Of a DNA stretch of 35,698 nt, positions 13,847-22,035 are shown piece after piece (within the stretch, counting starts at the first letter, position 1; the number at the start of each line of letters is the position of its first letter). The position numbers and the translations under genes are program-made. The notes beneath the pieces were generated by a model. The model made no database searches. It was given only the letters and a program-made list of their open reading frames with translations, and was not told the DNA's origin. Source of the stretch: an uncultured Ruminococcus sp. (GTDB lineage: Bacteria > Bacillota > Clostridia > Oscillospirales > Ruminococcaceae); assembly GCA_902788785.1 (NCBI GenBank), contig CADALT010000026.1:1-35698 (forward strand). The letters are read 5' to 3'.

Positions 13847-15223
13847 ATGAAAGGTACTACAGATTTTACAGAGGGTAAGGTAACAGGGCAGATACTCAGA
13901 TTTTTCTTTCCGCTGCTGATAACCAATGCTTTGCAGCAGCTTTACTCCTTCGCAGATACTGCCATAGTCGGCAAGGGCTTGGGCGATGACCCGCTGGCGG
14001 CGGTGGGCAACATGGGTTCGCTTTGCTTTTTGATAGTGGGGTTCTCCATGGGGCTTTCCAACGGATTTTCCATACTCATCGCACAGAATTTCGGTGAGAA
14101 GGATATGGGCAAACTCAGGCGCACGCTGGCGGCTTCGATACAGCTGGCAGTGGGCATTACAGTGGTGCTGACATTATTCAGCGTGGTGTTCCTTGGGAAT
14201 ATACTCAGGTTCATGAACACGCCCGATGAAATATTCGCTGACAGCCTCAGCTACGGGCGGATAATCTTCGGGGGACTGTTTGCGACCATCGGATACAATA
14301 TGAGTGCAGGCATACTGCGCTCGCTGGGCGACAGCAAGACACCGCTGAAAGCCATAGTGGTATCATCACTGATGAACATAATACTGAACTCGGTATTCAT
14401 CTTCATATTCAAGTGGGGCGTTGACGGTGCAGCCTATGCGACGATAATCTCGCAGGTGGCATCGGGAGCGGTTTGCCTTAACAAGCTCAGAAAGATAGAC
14501 TTCCTGAGACTTTCACGCAAGGACATCACCTTTGACCTTGCGATGTACGGCATACTCCTGAAAAACGGAATACCGATGGCTTTGATGAATTCCATAACTG
14601 CCATAGGCTGTATTGCGGTGCAGTACTTCGTGAACGGTCTGGGCAAGGTATTTACATCGGCTTATGCAGCGTGCAGCAGATACCTCAATATGTTCATGCA
14701 GCCTGCTGCCACCGCAGGTGTTACCATGTCAGCCTACACCAGCCAGAACTACGGCGCAAAGCGTTTCGACAGGATAAATTCGGGACTGAGGGTTTGTCTG
14801 GGCATTGCAGCGGCGGCTTACCTTATACTGGGTTCGGTAATGACATTCATGCCGAGACAGCTCGCCTCTCTCATACTCAACGGTGAGGAACAGATAGACT
14901 ATGCGGTACAGTTTTTGCCCATGTGCGGAGTGATGCTGTTCGCAGTTGACCTGCTGTTCGTTATAAGGAACGGTGTGCAGGGCATGGGCTTCCCATTCGT
15001 GCCGATGCTTTCGGGCATAGCCGAGATGATACTGCGCACGGGTGCGATAATACTGCTTATAAAGCCCATGGGATTCCGTGCCACTGCTGCGGCGGAGATA
15101 TTCGCATGGACGGGCGCACTGCTGATAAACACGCTGGCTTATCTGGCGATATTCTCCCGTGAACGCAGTAAGTATTCTGCCAAGGCTGAACACAGCAGCA
15201 ATCTTCTTGCACAGGAACACTGA
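13847..15223 (+). CDS. MATE-family multidrug/metabolite exporter
   Basis: A 458-aa, 12-helix integral membrane protein, normal length for MATE exporters, which use Na+ or H+ gradients to expel small molecules. It has the DinF/NorM-like N-terminus (FFFPLLITNALQQLYSFADTAIVGK, in parts), and GLSNGFSILIAQNFGEKD, typical of the family. The second half repeats the pattern (MQPAATAGVTMSAYTSQNYGAK). An AGGGTGAG site precedes the ATG. It is probably monocistronic, divergent from an AraC regulator. Substrate unknown. Confidence 0.92.
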   Translation: MKGTTDFTEGKVTGQILRFFFPLLITNALQQLYSFADTAIVGKGLGDDPLAAVGNMGSLCFLIVGFSMGLSNGFSILIAQNFGEKDMGKLRRTLAASIQLAVGITVVLTLFSVVFLGNILRFMNTPDEIFADSLSYGRIIFGGLFATIGYNMSAGILRSLGDSKTPLKAIVVSSLMNIILNSVFIFIFKWGVDGAAYATIISQVASGAVCLNKLRKIDFLRLSRKDITFDLAMYGILLKNGIPMALMNSITAIGCIAVQYFVNGLGKVFTSAYAACSRYLNMFMQPAATAGVTMSAYTSQNYGAKRFDRINSGLRVCLGIAAAAYLILGSVMTFMPRQLASLILNGEEQIDYAVQFLPMCGVMLFAVDLLFVIRNGVQGMGFPFVPMLSGIAEMILRTGAIILLIKPMGFRATAAAEIFAWTGALLINTLAYLAIFSRERSKYSAKAEHSSNLLAQEH

Positions 15224-15293
15224 TGTGCCCATTATTTGCGGTGCGAATGCCCGACATTTGCACAAACTTCACAAAATGTGGGTGGTCAGATAC

Positions 15294-15322
15294 TTTACTT
15301 TTCTGCATAAATGTGGTATAAT
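15294..15322 (+). promoter_or_regulatory. Promoter of the DUF4867 gene
   Basis: TTTACT (15294-15299), 17-base spacer, TATAAT (15317-15322) with TGG before it (extended -10). The start codon is 54 bases downstream. Confidence 0.85.
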
Positions 15323-15375
15323 GAATGGGTACTCATGCAGATCATGAGCATTTATATCAAAGGAGGATACTTAGA

Positions 15376-15996
15376 ATGAAGATCTATTCGGTTACAGACC
15401 CCGAGTTCAGCGAGTACGGCAAGGTGCTCGAAGGTTATGACACCAAGGAACTCATCGCAGCAATGAACGACATCGCTCTGCCTGACGAAGGCGTAGCTTA
15501 CGAGCCCTGGATCGACTCACTGGAAAAGTGCGGTATATTCGGTACTCTGGGCACTAACGCTTACGGCGGTATGCCTGTACAGCTGGGTATGTGCTGGGGC
15601 CACAACAACGCTCTTAACTGTCTGGAATATCACAGAGACAGCGAGATAAACATCGGTGCTACCGATTTCATACTGCTGCTGGCTAAGCAGGGCAAGATCA
15701 AGGACGGCGTGCTGGATACTGCTGAGGTAAAGGCTTTCCGTGCTCCCGCAGGCGCAGTTGTTGAGGTATTTGCTACATCACTGCACTATGCACCATGTCA
15801 GGTCAACGATGACGGTTTCAGGGTAGCAGTAGTTCTGCCAAGAAACACCAACACAGACATCGGCGAGATAGCTGCTATCGACCCCGAGGACAAGGCTCTC
15901 TGGGCAAGGAACAAGTGGCTGCTGGCTCACGAAGAATCTGCTGAGGCTAAGCAGGGCGCTTATGTAGGTCTCAAGGGTGACAATATCACAGTTTGA
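15376..15996 (+). CDS. DUF4867-family (cupin-like) protein
   Basis: A 206-aa soluble protein recognised as DUF4867, a Firmicute family of unknown role with a probable beta-barrel (cupin-like) core: YHRDSEINIGATDFILLLAK, then FRAPAGAVVEVFATSLHYAPC, which carries a His and Glu placed like cupin metal ligands. The ATG at 15376 has AAAGGAGG 8 bases upstream; earlier in-frame starts (15325) lie before this site. Codon use is rich in GCT, GGT and CTG with few rare codons, and the promoter is strong, so it is probably highly expressed. Such proteins often accompany sugar metabolism genes; none is next to it here. Confidence 0.75.
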   Translation: MKIYSVTDPEFSEYGKVLEGYDTKELIAAMNDIALPDEGVAYEPWIDSLEKCGIFGTLGTNAYGGMPVQLGMCWGHNNALNCLEYHRDSEINIGATDFILLLAKQGKIKDGVLDTAEVKAFRAPAGAVVEVFATSLHYAPCQVNDDGFRVAVVLPRNTNTDIGEIAAIDPEDKALWARNKWLLAHEESAEAKQGAYVGLKGDNITV

Positions 15997-16007
15997 TAAA
16001 TAAGTTT

Positions 16008-16056
16008 ACGCCATGGTATTTCCGATCTTACAGTCGGAGGTGCTATGGCGTTTTTT
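16008..16056 (+). terminator. Terminator of the DUF4867 gene
   Basis: ACGCCAT (16008-16014) pairs with ATGGCGT (16045-16051); an inner TCCGA/TCGGA arm adds a second stem. TTTTTT follows at 16051-16056. It ends 12 bases after the stop codon. The next promoter starts right behind it. Confidence 0.88.
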
Positions 16057-16057
16057 G

Positions 16058-16086
16058 TTGACATCTTTCGGGGTATATGTTATAAT
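16058..16086 (+). promoter_or_regulatory. Consensus promoter of the DUF5131-DUF4186 gene
   Basis: TTGACA (16058-16063), 17-base spacer, TGTTATAAT with TATAAT at 16081-16086. All three elements match consensus. The start codon at 16147 is 60 bases downstream. Confidence 0.9.
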
Positions 16087-16146
16087 TTTACTGCCCCGAA
16101 ACAGGCTGAAAAACTCGGGGCAAGGCTACAGGACGGAGGTGAGCAC

Positions 16147-17253
16147 ATGACCATATGGAACCCGTGGCACGGGTGCAGAAAGATAAGTCCCGGGTGCAAA
16201 AACTGCTATGTATACCGCAGGGACGAGAGCGTCGGCAGGGACGCATCACAGGTGAACAAGACGCAGGATTACACGCTGCCGCTGAAAAAGAACAGGCAGG
16301 GCGGCTACAAGATAACTGCGCAGAACGGTACTGTGTTCACCTGCATGACTTCGGATTTCTTCCTGGATACTGCGGACGAATGGCGTGACGGCTGCTGGGA
16401 TATGATAAGGCAGCGCAGCGATCTGGAATTTCACATAATAACAAAGCGCATAGACCGCTTTTTGCAGTGCATACCCGATGACTGGGGCGAGGGCTGGGAC
16501 AATGTGACCATATGCTGCACCTGCGAGGACAAGGAGCGTGCCGAATACAGGCTGCCGATATTTATGGAAGTGCCCATAAAGCACCGACAGATAATCAGCG
16601 AGCCCATGCTGGAGGAGATAGATATAGAAAAATATCTGCGCACAGGGCTTATCGAACAAGTCACCTGCGGCGGCGAATCGGGGGACGAGGCACGGTGCTG
16701 TGACTTCAGGTGGGTAAAGGAACTGCGCAGGCAGTGCATAAGGTGCGGCGTGCCGTTTTATTTCAAGCAGACGGGGGCTAAGTTCATCAAGGACGGCAGG
16801 CTTTACCATATCGAGAGAAAATTGCAGATGGCACAGGCGGAAAGATCGGGGTACAGCTATTATCCGAACACGGGGAGCGCTGACAGGATACGCTATGTGC
16901 TGCCCGAGAGGAAGAACCTCATCGACAGGCTGGCAAGGTCGGATTTCAGGAGCAAATTCAGGCTGACGGACAAGGACAAGCTATACATCGAGAGCAAGGG
17001 CATGGACGTGATACGCAGCCATGCACAGGACTTTGTGAAAAAGCGTCTTGCGCCCGAAAACCCCGAAAACGACGGCAAACAGACTCCCATGCGTGGGCAC
17101 CCTGTATTTGTGGCACAGCACGCATCAGCCTGCTGTTGCAGGGGGTGTCTGGAAAAATGGCACAACATACCCTCGGGGAAAGTGCTGAATGATGCGGAGC
17201 AGAATTACATCGTAGATGTGCTTATGGACTGGATAGAGCGGCACAGGGAATGA
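16147..17253 (+). CDS. DUF5131 (phage Gp37/Gp68-like) - DUF4186 fusion protein
   Basis: A 368-aa soluble protein with two parts. Residues 1-250 match the Gp37/Gp68 family (DUF5131): WNPWHGC, then C17 and C20 in SPGCKNCY. Together with C10 these form the three-Cys pattern (CX6CX2C) likened to radical-SAM enzymes. FTCMTSDFFLD, HIITKRIDR, SEPML and CGGESG follow in family order. Residues 257-368 match DUF4186, with NDGKQTPMRGHPVF and QHASACCCRGCLEKWH (H318, H325, C329-C331, C334, H339), which looks metal-binding. The usual partner TcmP is not adjacent. GGAGGTG lies 6 bases before ATG 16147; the longer frame from 16045 begins inside a terminator. Function unknown. Family names are from memory. 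Confidence 0.82.
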   Translation: MTIWNPWHGCRKISPGCKNCYVYRRDESVGRDASQVNKTQDYTLPLKKNRQGGYKITAQNGTVFTCMTSDFFLDTADEWRDGCWDMIRQRSDLEFHIITKRIDRFLQCIPDDWGEGWDNVTICCTCEDKERAEYRLPIFMEVPIKHRQIISEPMLEEIDIEKYLRTGLIEQVTCGGESGDEARCCDFRWVKELRRQCIRCGVPFYFKQTGAKFIKDGRLYHIERKLQMAQAERSGYSYYPNTGSADRIRYVLPERKNLIDRLARSDFRSKFRLTDKDKLYIESKGMDVIRSHAQDFVKKRLAPENPENDGKQTPMRGHPVFVAQHASACCCRGCLEKWHNIPSGKVLNDAEQNYIVDVLMDWIERHRE

Positions 17254-17363
17254 TGCATTTTTTGTTTTCGCTGCATTTTCTGTCTTTTTGACAAGATATT
17301 AACAAAGAAAAACGCCGTAACAGAATAACAATAATATCATCACCTCACTGTTCGTGGGGTGTC

Positions 17364-17421
17364 AAGGCAATACTCGCAAGTTTTGTGCCATCTGACACAA
17401 AACGGGGTGCGGTATTGCCTT
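17364..17421 (+). repeat. Long hairpin of the GGCAATAC family, doubling as terminator
   Basis: AAGGCAATAC (17364-17373) pairs perfectly with GTATTGCCTT (17412-17421); inside, CGCA/TGCG and TTTTGTG/CACAAAA extend the stem. TTTTTATTTTTT follows on the plus strand, so it can end transcription of the DUF5131-DUF4186 gene, 110 bases away. Its core resembles the inverted repeat at 2679-2840, indicating a dispersed repeat family recruited as a terminator. Confidence 0.7.
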
Positions 17422-17610
17422 TTTATTTTTTAGGAAAATATGGAAATTTTTTTACTGCATACAACTTAAACGTTTTAGATTATGAAGAAATTGTTATCAA
17501 TCAAAAATTGCTGACGCATAAGATAAAAATATTTACATTTCATAATAAAGTCTAAAAAAATCCCATAAAATCAATCCAAAAAGCAATATATTTTTATGCT
17601 CATTCGATAG

Positions 17611-17674
17611 TTTTCGCAATAATCGGTCAGAAAATGTTTTTCCTACGCAAAAATCAGCTTGTTTATTTTCGCAA
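17611..17674 (+). promoter_or_regulatory. Paired TTTTCGCAA motif upstream of the xylanase gene
   Basis: TTTTCGCAA occurs at 17611-17619 and 17666-17674, in AT-rich DNA before the xylanase gene. The same 9-mer occurs at 34037-34045, with a one-base variant at 34067-34076, before the other secreted-protein gene. It could be a shared regulator site. The rest of 17422-17788 is AT-rich; I found no convincing promoter for the xylanase gene there. Confidence 0.3.
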
Positions 17675-17708
17675 ATTTGATAAACTCATAGACAGAGACG
17701 GATACACG

Positions 17709-17738
17709 TTGGAGTTTGCAGCGGGCCCGGCACTCCAA
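17709..17738 (+). promoter_or_regulatory. Leader hairpin before the xylanase gene
   Basis: TTGGAGT (17709-17715) pairs with ACTCCAA (17732-17738) around a GC-rich loop containing GGGCCC. It lies 50 bases before the start codon and may stabilise the message or respond to a factor. There is no U tract, so it is not a terminator. Confidence 0.4.
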
Positions 17739-17788
17739 CATCATACGACCCGTCCGACCTTATAACTTTTAAAGCGAGGAGAATAGTT

Positions 17789-20302
17789 ATGAAGAACTTC
17801 GTTTCCAAACGTATGTTAAGCTCGGTCGTTGCAGGCGTAGTAATGGCATCTTCTACCATTGCAGCCATCAACGCAGCCGCTGCGCAAACACTTCAGACAA
17901 CCCCGAACGATACACGAAAAGAGGGTTGGTATAATAACTATCATCATGAGATCTGGCAGGCAGATACTCCAAATTCATCAACAATGACACTTCATGATAA
18001 TGACGGCGGATTCAGCACCTCTTGGAAGTGCGGACCTAATAACTCAAGAGGAAACTTCCTGGCACGCCGTGGTCTTTTCTGGGATAAGAACAACCCCAAG
18101 ACATGGAAAGATTACAACGATTTCTATTGTGACTTCGATTGCAACTGGTCGGCAGGATCTTCGGGCAACTCCCGTATCTGCATATACGGCTGGTCACAGA
18201 ACCCTCTGGTAGAGTACTACATCATTGAGGACTGGAAGAACTGGTCCCCTGCACAGGATCCAAGTGCAAACTACAAGGGCTCGGTAACCATCGACGGAAG
18301 TGAATACAAGGTATACACAAGCAACAGAAATTCCTATACGATCGAAGGCAACAAGGACTTCGTACAGTATATAAGCATTCGTCAGAATACAAGAACATCG
18401 GGTACCATAAGCGTTTCCGAGCATTTCAAGGCTTGGGAAAGAATGGGCATGAAGATGGGCAACCTTTATGAGGTCGCTTTCAACGTAGAAGGTTGGGAGA
18501 GCGACGGTCAGGCTGACGTAAGCCTCACACTCAAAGAAGGCAAGTCCGGCAACTCGGGCAATTCAGGCAACAGCGGCAACTCGGGTAACAGCGGCAACAG
18601 CGGCAGCTCGGGTTCACACACACCAATGGAAGGTACACTGTACACAGGTACTTTCGAGAACGGTACAGACTACTGGGAGAGCAGAGGCAGTGCTAACATC
18701 ACCACATCTTCCTCCAAGGCAGCAGCAGGCAGCAAGTCGCTGTACATAAGCGGCAGACAGAACAACTGGAACGGCGCAGAGCTGGCACTTGACAGCAACT
18801 ACTTCAAGGCAGGTCAGGCATACAGCTTCAGCACACAGGTTATGCCTGCAACATCTACAACAGTTCAGCTTTCCATGCAGTATGACCAGTACGGCAGCAC
18901 CAAGTACACACAGGTAGCTTCCGCTAAGGCAAGTGCAGGCAAGTGGACACTGCTGGAGAACTCCAACTTCACTATCCCTTCGGGCGCATCCAACGTTAAG
19001 CTTTATGTTGAGGCTCCCGACAGCCTGACAGATATGTACATCGACCAGGCTATCTGCGCAAGCGCAGGCTACAAGGCTTCCACAGGCAGCCAGAGCAGCG
19101 GCAGCAATTCCGGTAACTCCGGCAACTCGGGTAATTCCGGCAATTCGGGCAACTCCGGCAATTCCGGCAGCAATACACCTGCAACTGCTGAGACAGGCAA
19201 CCTGTTCACAAGCACATTCGAGAACGGTACTGACTACTGGGCAGGCAGAGGCAGCGCAAGAGTTGCTTCCTCTTCTTCCAAGGCTTATGCAGGCAGCAAG
19301 TCGCTGTATGTAAGCGGCAGACAGAACAACTGGAACGGCGCAGCTATCGAGCTCGACGGCAACTATTTCAAGGGCGGCAACACCTACGCTTTCAGCGCAG
19401 AGGTTCAGCCTTCGACTTCCACAACAGTTCAGCTCTCACTTCAGTACGATCAGAACGGCAGAACTAACTACGCACAGGTAGCTTCTGCAAATGCATCCGC
19501 AGGCAAGTGGACAAAGCTCGAGAACAAAGAGTACACCATCCCCGCAGGTGCTTCCAACTGCGTACTTTATGTTGAGGCTCCCGACAGCCTGACAGATATG
19601 TACATCGACCAGGTAACAGCCAACACTACTGATGCAGCAGCTAACAGCGGCAGCCAGCAGCAGGGCGGCAACAACAATGTTGACACCAACAAGAAGCTCG
19701 TTGCTATATCCTTCGATGACGGTACAGGCGTTGCAGGTCAGAGGATCACTGATGCTCTGGCAGCTAACGGTTTCCACGCTACATTCTTCTATGTAGGCAA
19801 CTGGATCAACAATGAAAATCAGGTTCGCTATGCATACAACAAGGGTATGGAGATAGCTAACCACACCACTTCTCACCAGGATCTGACAGGCATGAGCGCA
19901 CAGCAGATCCGCAAGGAGTATGATGATACTCAGTACAAGCTTAGAAACATCATCGGCACTGAGCCCTCAAAGCTCATGAGACTGCCTTATCTGTCCTGCA
20001 ACTGGCAGGTACAGCAGACACTGAACGACGTGCCCCTGATAAGCTGCTCTGTTGACTCAGAGGACTGGAAGGGTATCTCTTCCGATCAGATAGTTGCTAA
20101 CATCCAGAACGCAGCAAGAAATGGCTCACTGGAAGGCGCTATCGTACTTTGCCACGAAAATCAGGCAAACACAGCTACTGCTATGGAGACAGTTCTTCCT
20201 TGGCTGAAGGACAACGGTTATGAGGTAGTTACCATTTCCGATATGTTCGCAGCAAAGGGTCAGACCCTCCAGGGCGGTCAGGTATACACTAAGGTAAGCT
20301 GA
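17789..20302 (+). CDS. Secreted GH11-CBM22-CBM22-CE4 xylanase/acetyl xylan esterase
   Basis: An 837-aa secreted enzyme that cuts acetylated xylan. The signal peptide (1-32) probably ends after AAA-AA. The GH11 domain (about 40-250) has the nucleophile E142 in PLVEYYIIEDW and acid/base E234 in NVEGW. A Gly-Asn-Ser linker (253-275) leads to CBM22 (281-424), a second linker (437-462) and a second CBM22 (470-612). The CE4 deacetylase domain (636-820) has all motifs: D643-D644, H692 and H696, R731-P733, D759-W760 and H789. One chain thus removes acetyl groups and cuts the backbone. There is no dockerin or sorting signal. AGGAGA lies 8 bases before the ATG. Codon bias suggests high expression. Confidence 0.95.
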   Translation: MKNFVSKRMLSSVVAGVVMASSTIAAINAAAAQTLQTTPNDTRKEGWYNNYHHEIWQADTPNSSTMTLHDNDGGFSTSWKCGPNNSRGNFLARRGLFWDKNNPKTWKDYNDFYCDFDCNWSAGSSGNSRICIYGWSQNPLVEYYIIEDWKNWSPAQDPSANYKGSVTIDGSEYKVYTSNRNSYTIEGNKDFVQYISIRQNTRTSGTISVSEHFKAWERMGMKMGNLYEVAFNVEGWESDGQADVSLTLKEGKSGNSGNSGNSGNSGNSGNSGSSGSHTPMEGTLYTGTFENGTDYWESRGSANITTSSSKAAAGSKSLYISGRQNNWNGAELALDSNYFKAGQAYSFSTQVMPATSTTVQLSMQYDQYGSTKYTQVASAKASAGKWTLLENSNFTIPSGASNVKLYVEAPDSLTDMYIDQAICASAGYKASTGSQSSGSNSGNSGNSGNSGNSGNSGNSGSNTPATAETGNLFTSTFENGTDYWAGRGSARVASSSSKAYAGSKSLYVSGRQNNWNGAAIELDGNYFKGGNTYAFSAEVQPSTSTTVQLSLQYDQNGRTNYAQVASANASAGKWTKLENKEYTIPAGASNCVLYVEAPDSLTDMYIDQVTANTTDAAANSGSQQQGGNNNVDTNKKLVAISFDDGTGVAGQRITDALAANGFHATFFYVGNWINNENQVRYAYNKGMEIANHTTSHQDLTGMSAQQIRKEYDDTQYKLRNIIGTEPSKLMRLPYLSCNWQVQQTLNDVPLISCSVDSEDWKGISSDQIVANIQNAARNGSLEGAIVLCHENQANTATAMETVLPWLKDNGYEVVTISDMFAAKGQTLQGGQVYTKVS
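18545..18616 (+). repeat. GNS-encoding minisatellite, linker 1
   Basis: Degenerate 9-bp units (GGC AAC TCG / AGC) encode repeated Gly-Asn-Ser, giving a flexible spacer between GH11 and the first CBM22. Synonymous variation between units shows it is not a fresh slippage expansion. Confidence 0.85.
19097..19174 (+). repeat. GNS-encoding minisatellite, linker 2
   Basis: The second array of 9-bp Gly-Asn-Ser units separates the two CBM22 modules. It uses TCC codons more than the first array, so the arrays diverged independently. Confidence 0.85.
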
Positions 20303-20325
20303 TCATATTTTATACTTCTGTCAGA

Positions 20326-20382
20326 CAGCCGTCCGCCTAAACCACGGGCGGCTGCCTAATATTAAACAGCTCTGCGCTGTTT
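20326..20382 (+). other. Two stacked hairpins after the xylanase gene
   Basis: CAGCCGTCCG/CGGGCGGCTG (20326-20335 with 20345-20354) and AAACAGC/GCTGTTT (20364-20370 with 20376-20382). Neither has a U tract. They may protect the 3' end of the message. Confidence 0.5.
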
Positions 20383-20415
20383 GATACACAAGCCATCCCT
20401 ATACTATATCATATA

Positions 20416-20454
20416 AAAAGTACCCGATGCTCGGAATGAACATCGGGTACTTTT
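20416..20454. terminator. Bidirectional terminator between the xylanase and anti-sigma genes
   Basis: A 14-bp perfect stem (AAAAGTACCCGATG / CATCGGGTACTTTT) with an 11-base loop has A and T runs on both sides. It serves the convergent genes at 20302 and 20515. Confidence 0.9.
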
Positions 20455-20459
20455 GTGTG

Positions 20460-20496
20460 TAGAGTAAACGTTATTGGGGTATGGACGTTTACTATA
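20460..20496. repeat. 37-bp inverted repeat related to the MITE-like ends
   Basis: TAGAGTAAACGT (20460-20471) pairs with ACGTTTACTATA (20485-20496), one mismatch. The TATAGTAAACG core matches the TIRs at 415-514 and 2662-2927. It may be a deleted remnant or a binding site. Confidence 0.4.
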
Positions 20497-20514
20497 TAAT
20501 ATAAGGAATGCTGT

Positions 20515-22035
20515 TTAGCTGTTTGAAAGTGCCAGGAGCTCATCTTTCCTGAAGTCGCCCACAAGCTCTGCGGTCACATTATCATAATCGACATTGAATG
20601 TTGCAAAGTCAACATACTTTCCTGTTTCAGCAGTCACTCTTATGGTGACCGTTTCTCTGCCTGTGCCGCTGATATCAAAGTCGAGGTCGTTGCCTGCGAT
20701 AAGCGAAGCGTCCTGTACCGTTTGTACATATGAGACGTCGCCGCTGCAGTATGCCTCGATAATATAAGAACCGCTAAGGCCCTCGGGGAATGGGACACTG
20801 AGGGTAAGATCGTTCCTGCTCAACTCTTCGGGACCTTTGCTGACTTTTACAGTGACACGTGTGCCCTCGGATACAGTCTCGCCCACAGCTGCGCTCTGTT
20901 CAAATATAACGCCCGCATCATAGTCGGAGTTATATTCTCCAATGATATCAAAACGCAGAGTGCGGTCATATTTCACAGATGCAAGCTCAATATCCGTGCC
21001 GACGAGGTCGGGCATAGCGAAAGTGCGCAGGTTCTTGGCTGAGTTATCATCATTGGGCACACTGCTATTGCTCTCCTTGACCGAATAGCCCGTATCTCCA
21101 ACAAGCTCTGCGGTCTTTGTATCGTAATCAACATTGAATACGGCATAGTTATCTATGGCTTCGCCTGTATCTTCATTTAAAAGTCTTATGGTAAGGGTCT
21201 CCTTGCCTCTGCCATGTACCTCAAGATCAATATGATCGGGGATATTATCGGCTGAGCCTATCGCCTGTCCGCCTATAGGTCTTGCGTCCTTATAGATCTG
21301 CGCTGTATAATTACCGCTGAGATCATCGGGAATAGGAAGACGTATGGTCATAAAAACAAGGTCTTTTTCGATAAACTCACGCATAGCTTCACTGTCTATA
21401 TTGACAACTTCGTATTTGTTGTTATCAAAATCAACTTCGATCGTAGCATAGTGTACCTCGTCTCTTGAGTCACTGTTCTTTCCAACATAAAGTTCAAGCT
21501 GCTGTTTACCGCTGCCTGCCGCTCTGAAACTTACAGATGCAGTATGTTTTTTCTCGATATCTTTGATACTTACCATGGAAAGAACTTCATTTTCTCTCAT
21601 CAATCTATAATTAAGAGTACCGCTGTAACCTGCAATATCCTCATCACGAAGTATAAATTCGATGAGCATTGTTTTTTGTTTCTCCTCAGCGTTTTTATTT
21701 TCTTTATCCGCAGCAGTTTCATCGGAAGTTACCACATCTGTTGTGGGTGATGCCACGGGGGCATTGTATTTATTTGCATACTTTGCCGCACCTGCACCGA
21801 CCACCAGAAGAAGTGCTGCCGCCGCTGCGACGGCACCGCCTGTGAGCCACTTGCTGCGCACCTTTGCCTGTGCTCTGTTTATTTCAATATTATTATTCTC
21901 CATTCTGAAGACCTCCGTTGTGCCTTTGTCATTTTCGGCATACTGAGGATATTTCGCTTTGAGCGCACTTTTGAGCTCTGCCTTTTTCTCATCGGGCAGA
22001 GAAAGATCACTGAAAAAATCCTTTATCTCGCTCAT
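20515..22035 (-). CDS. Anti-sigma-like membrane protein with PASTA domain
   Basis: A 506-aa single-pass protein, probably the partner of the ECF sigma factor encoded just upstream (4-base overlap). Residues 1-60 are cytoplasmic and would bind the sigma factor; no zinc-binding HXXXCXXC motif is present. A hydrophobic segment (64-84) crosses the membrane. Outside are three beta-rich repeats (about 124-212, 226-313 and 406-494, each ending near FNVDYDxxTAELVGD) and a PASTA domain (339-401: MPDLVGT, then VIFEQSAAVGETVSEG and VTVKVSKG). PASTA domains can bind muropeptides or beta-lactams, so cell-wall sensing is plausible. Anti-sigma status rests on gene order and topology. Confidence 0.75.
   Translation of the reverse strand: MSEIKDFFSDLSLPDEKKAELKSALKAKYPQYAENDKGTTEVFRMENNNIEINRAQAKVRSKWLTGGAVAAAAALLLVVGAGAAKYANKYNAPVASPTTDVVTSDETAADKENKNAEEKQKTMLIEFILRDEDIAGYSGTLNYRLMRENEVLSMVSIKDIEKKHTASVSFRAAGSGKQQLELYVGKNSDSRDEVHYATIEVDFDNNKYEVVNIDSEAMREFIEKDLVFMTIRLPIPDDLSGNYTAQIYKDARPIGGQAIGSADNIPDHIDLEVHGRGKETLTIRLLNEDTGEAIDNYAVFNVDYDTKTAELVGDTGYSVKESNSSVPNDDNSAKNLRTFAMPDLVGTDIELASVKYDRTLRFDIIGEYNSDYDAGVIFEQSAAVGETVSEGTRVTVKVSKGPEELSRNDLTLSVPFPEGLSGSYIIEAYCSGDVSYVQTVQDASLIAGNDLDFDISGTGRETVTIRVTAETGKYVDFATFNVDYDNVTAELVGDFRKDELLALSNS

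Noticed and set aside
16045-16146. A longer N-terminus for the DUF5131-DUF4186 protein from ATG 16045
   Set aside because: The start lies in the stem of the DUF4867 terminator and upstream of the consensus promoter; GGAGGTG before 16147 fits the family N-terminus (TIWNPWHGC).
18545-19174. A CRISPR or tandem-repeat array
   Set aside because: The short repeats are 9-bp in-frame Gly-Asn-Ser codons within the xylanase linkers; no spacers.
17789-20302. A dockerin or cohesin in the xylanase
   Set aside because: No paired calcium-binding dockerin loops occur; the C-terminus is the CE4 domain.
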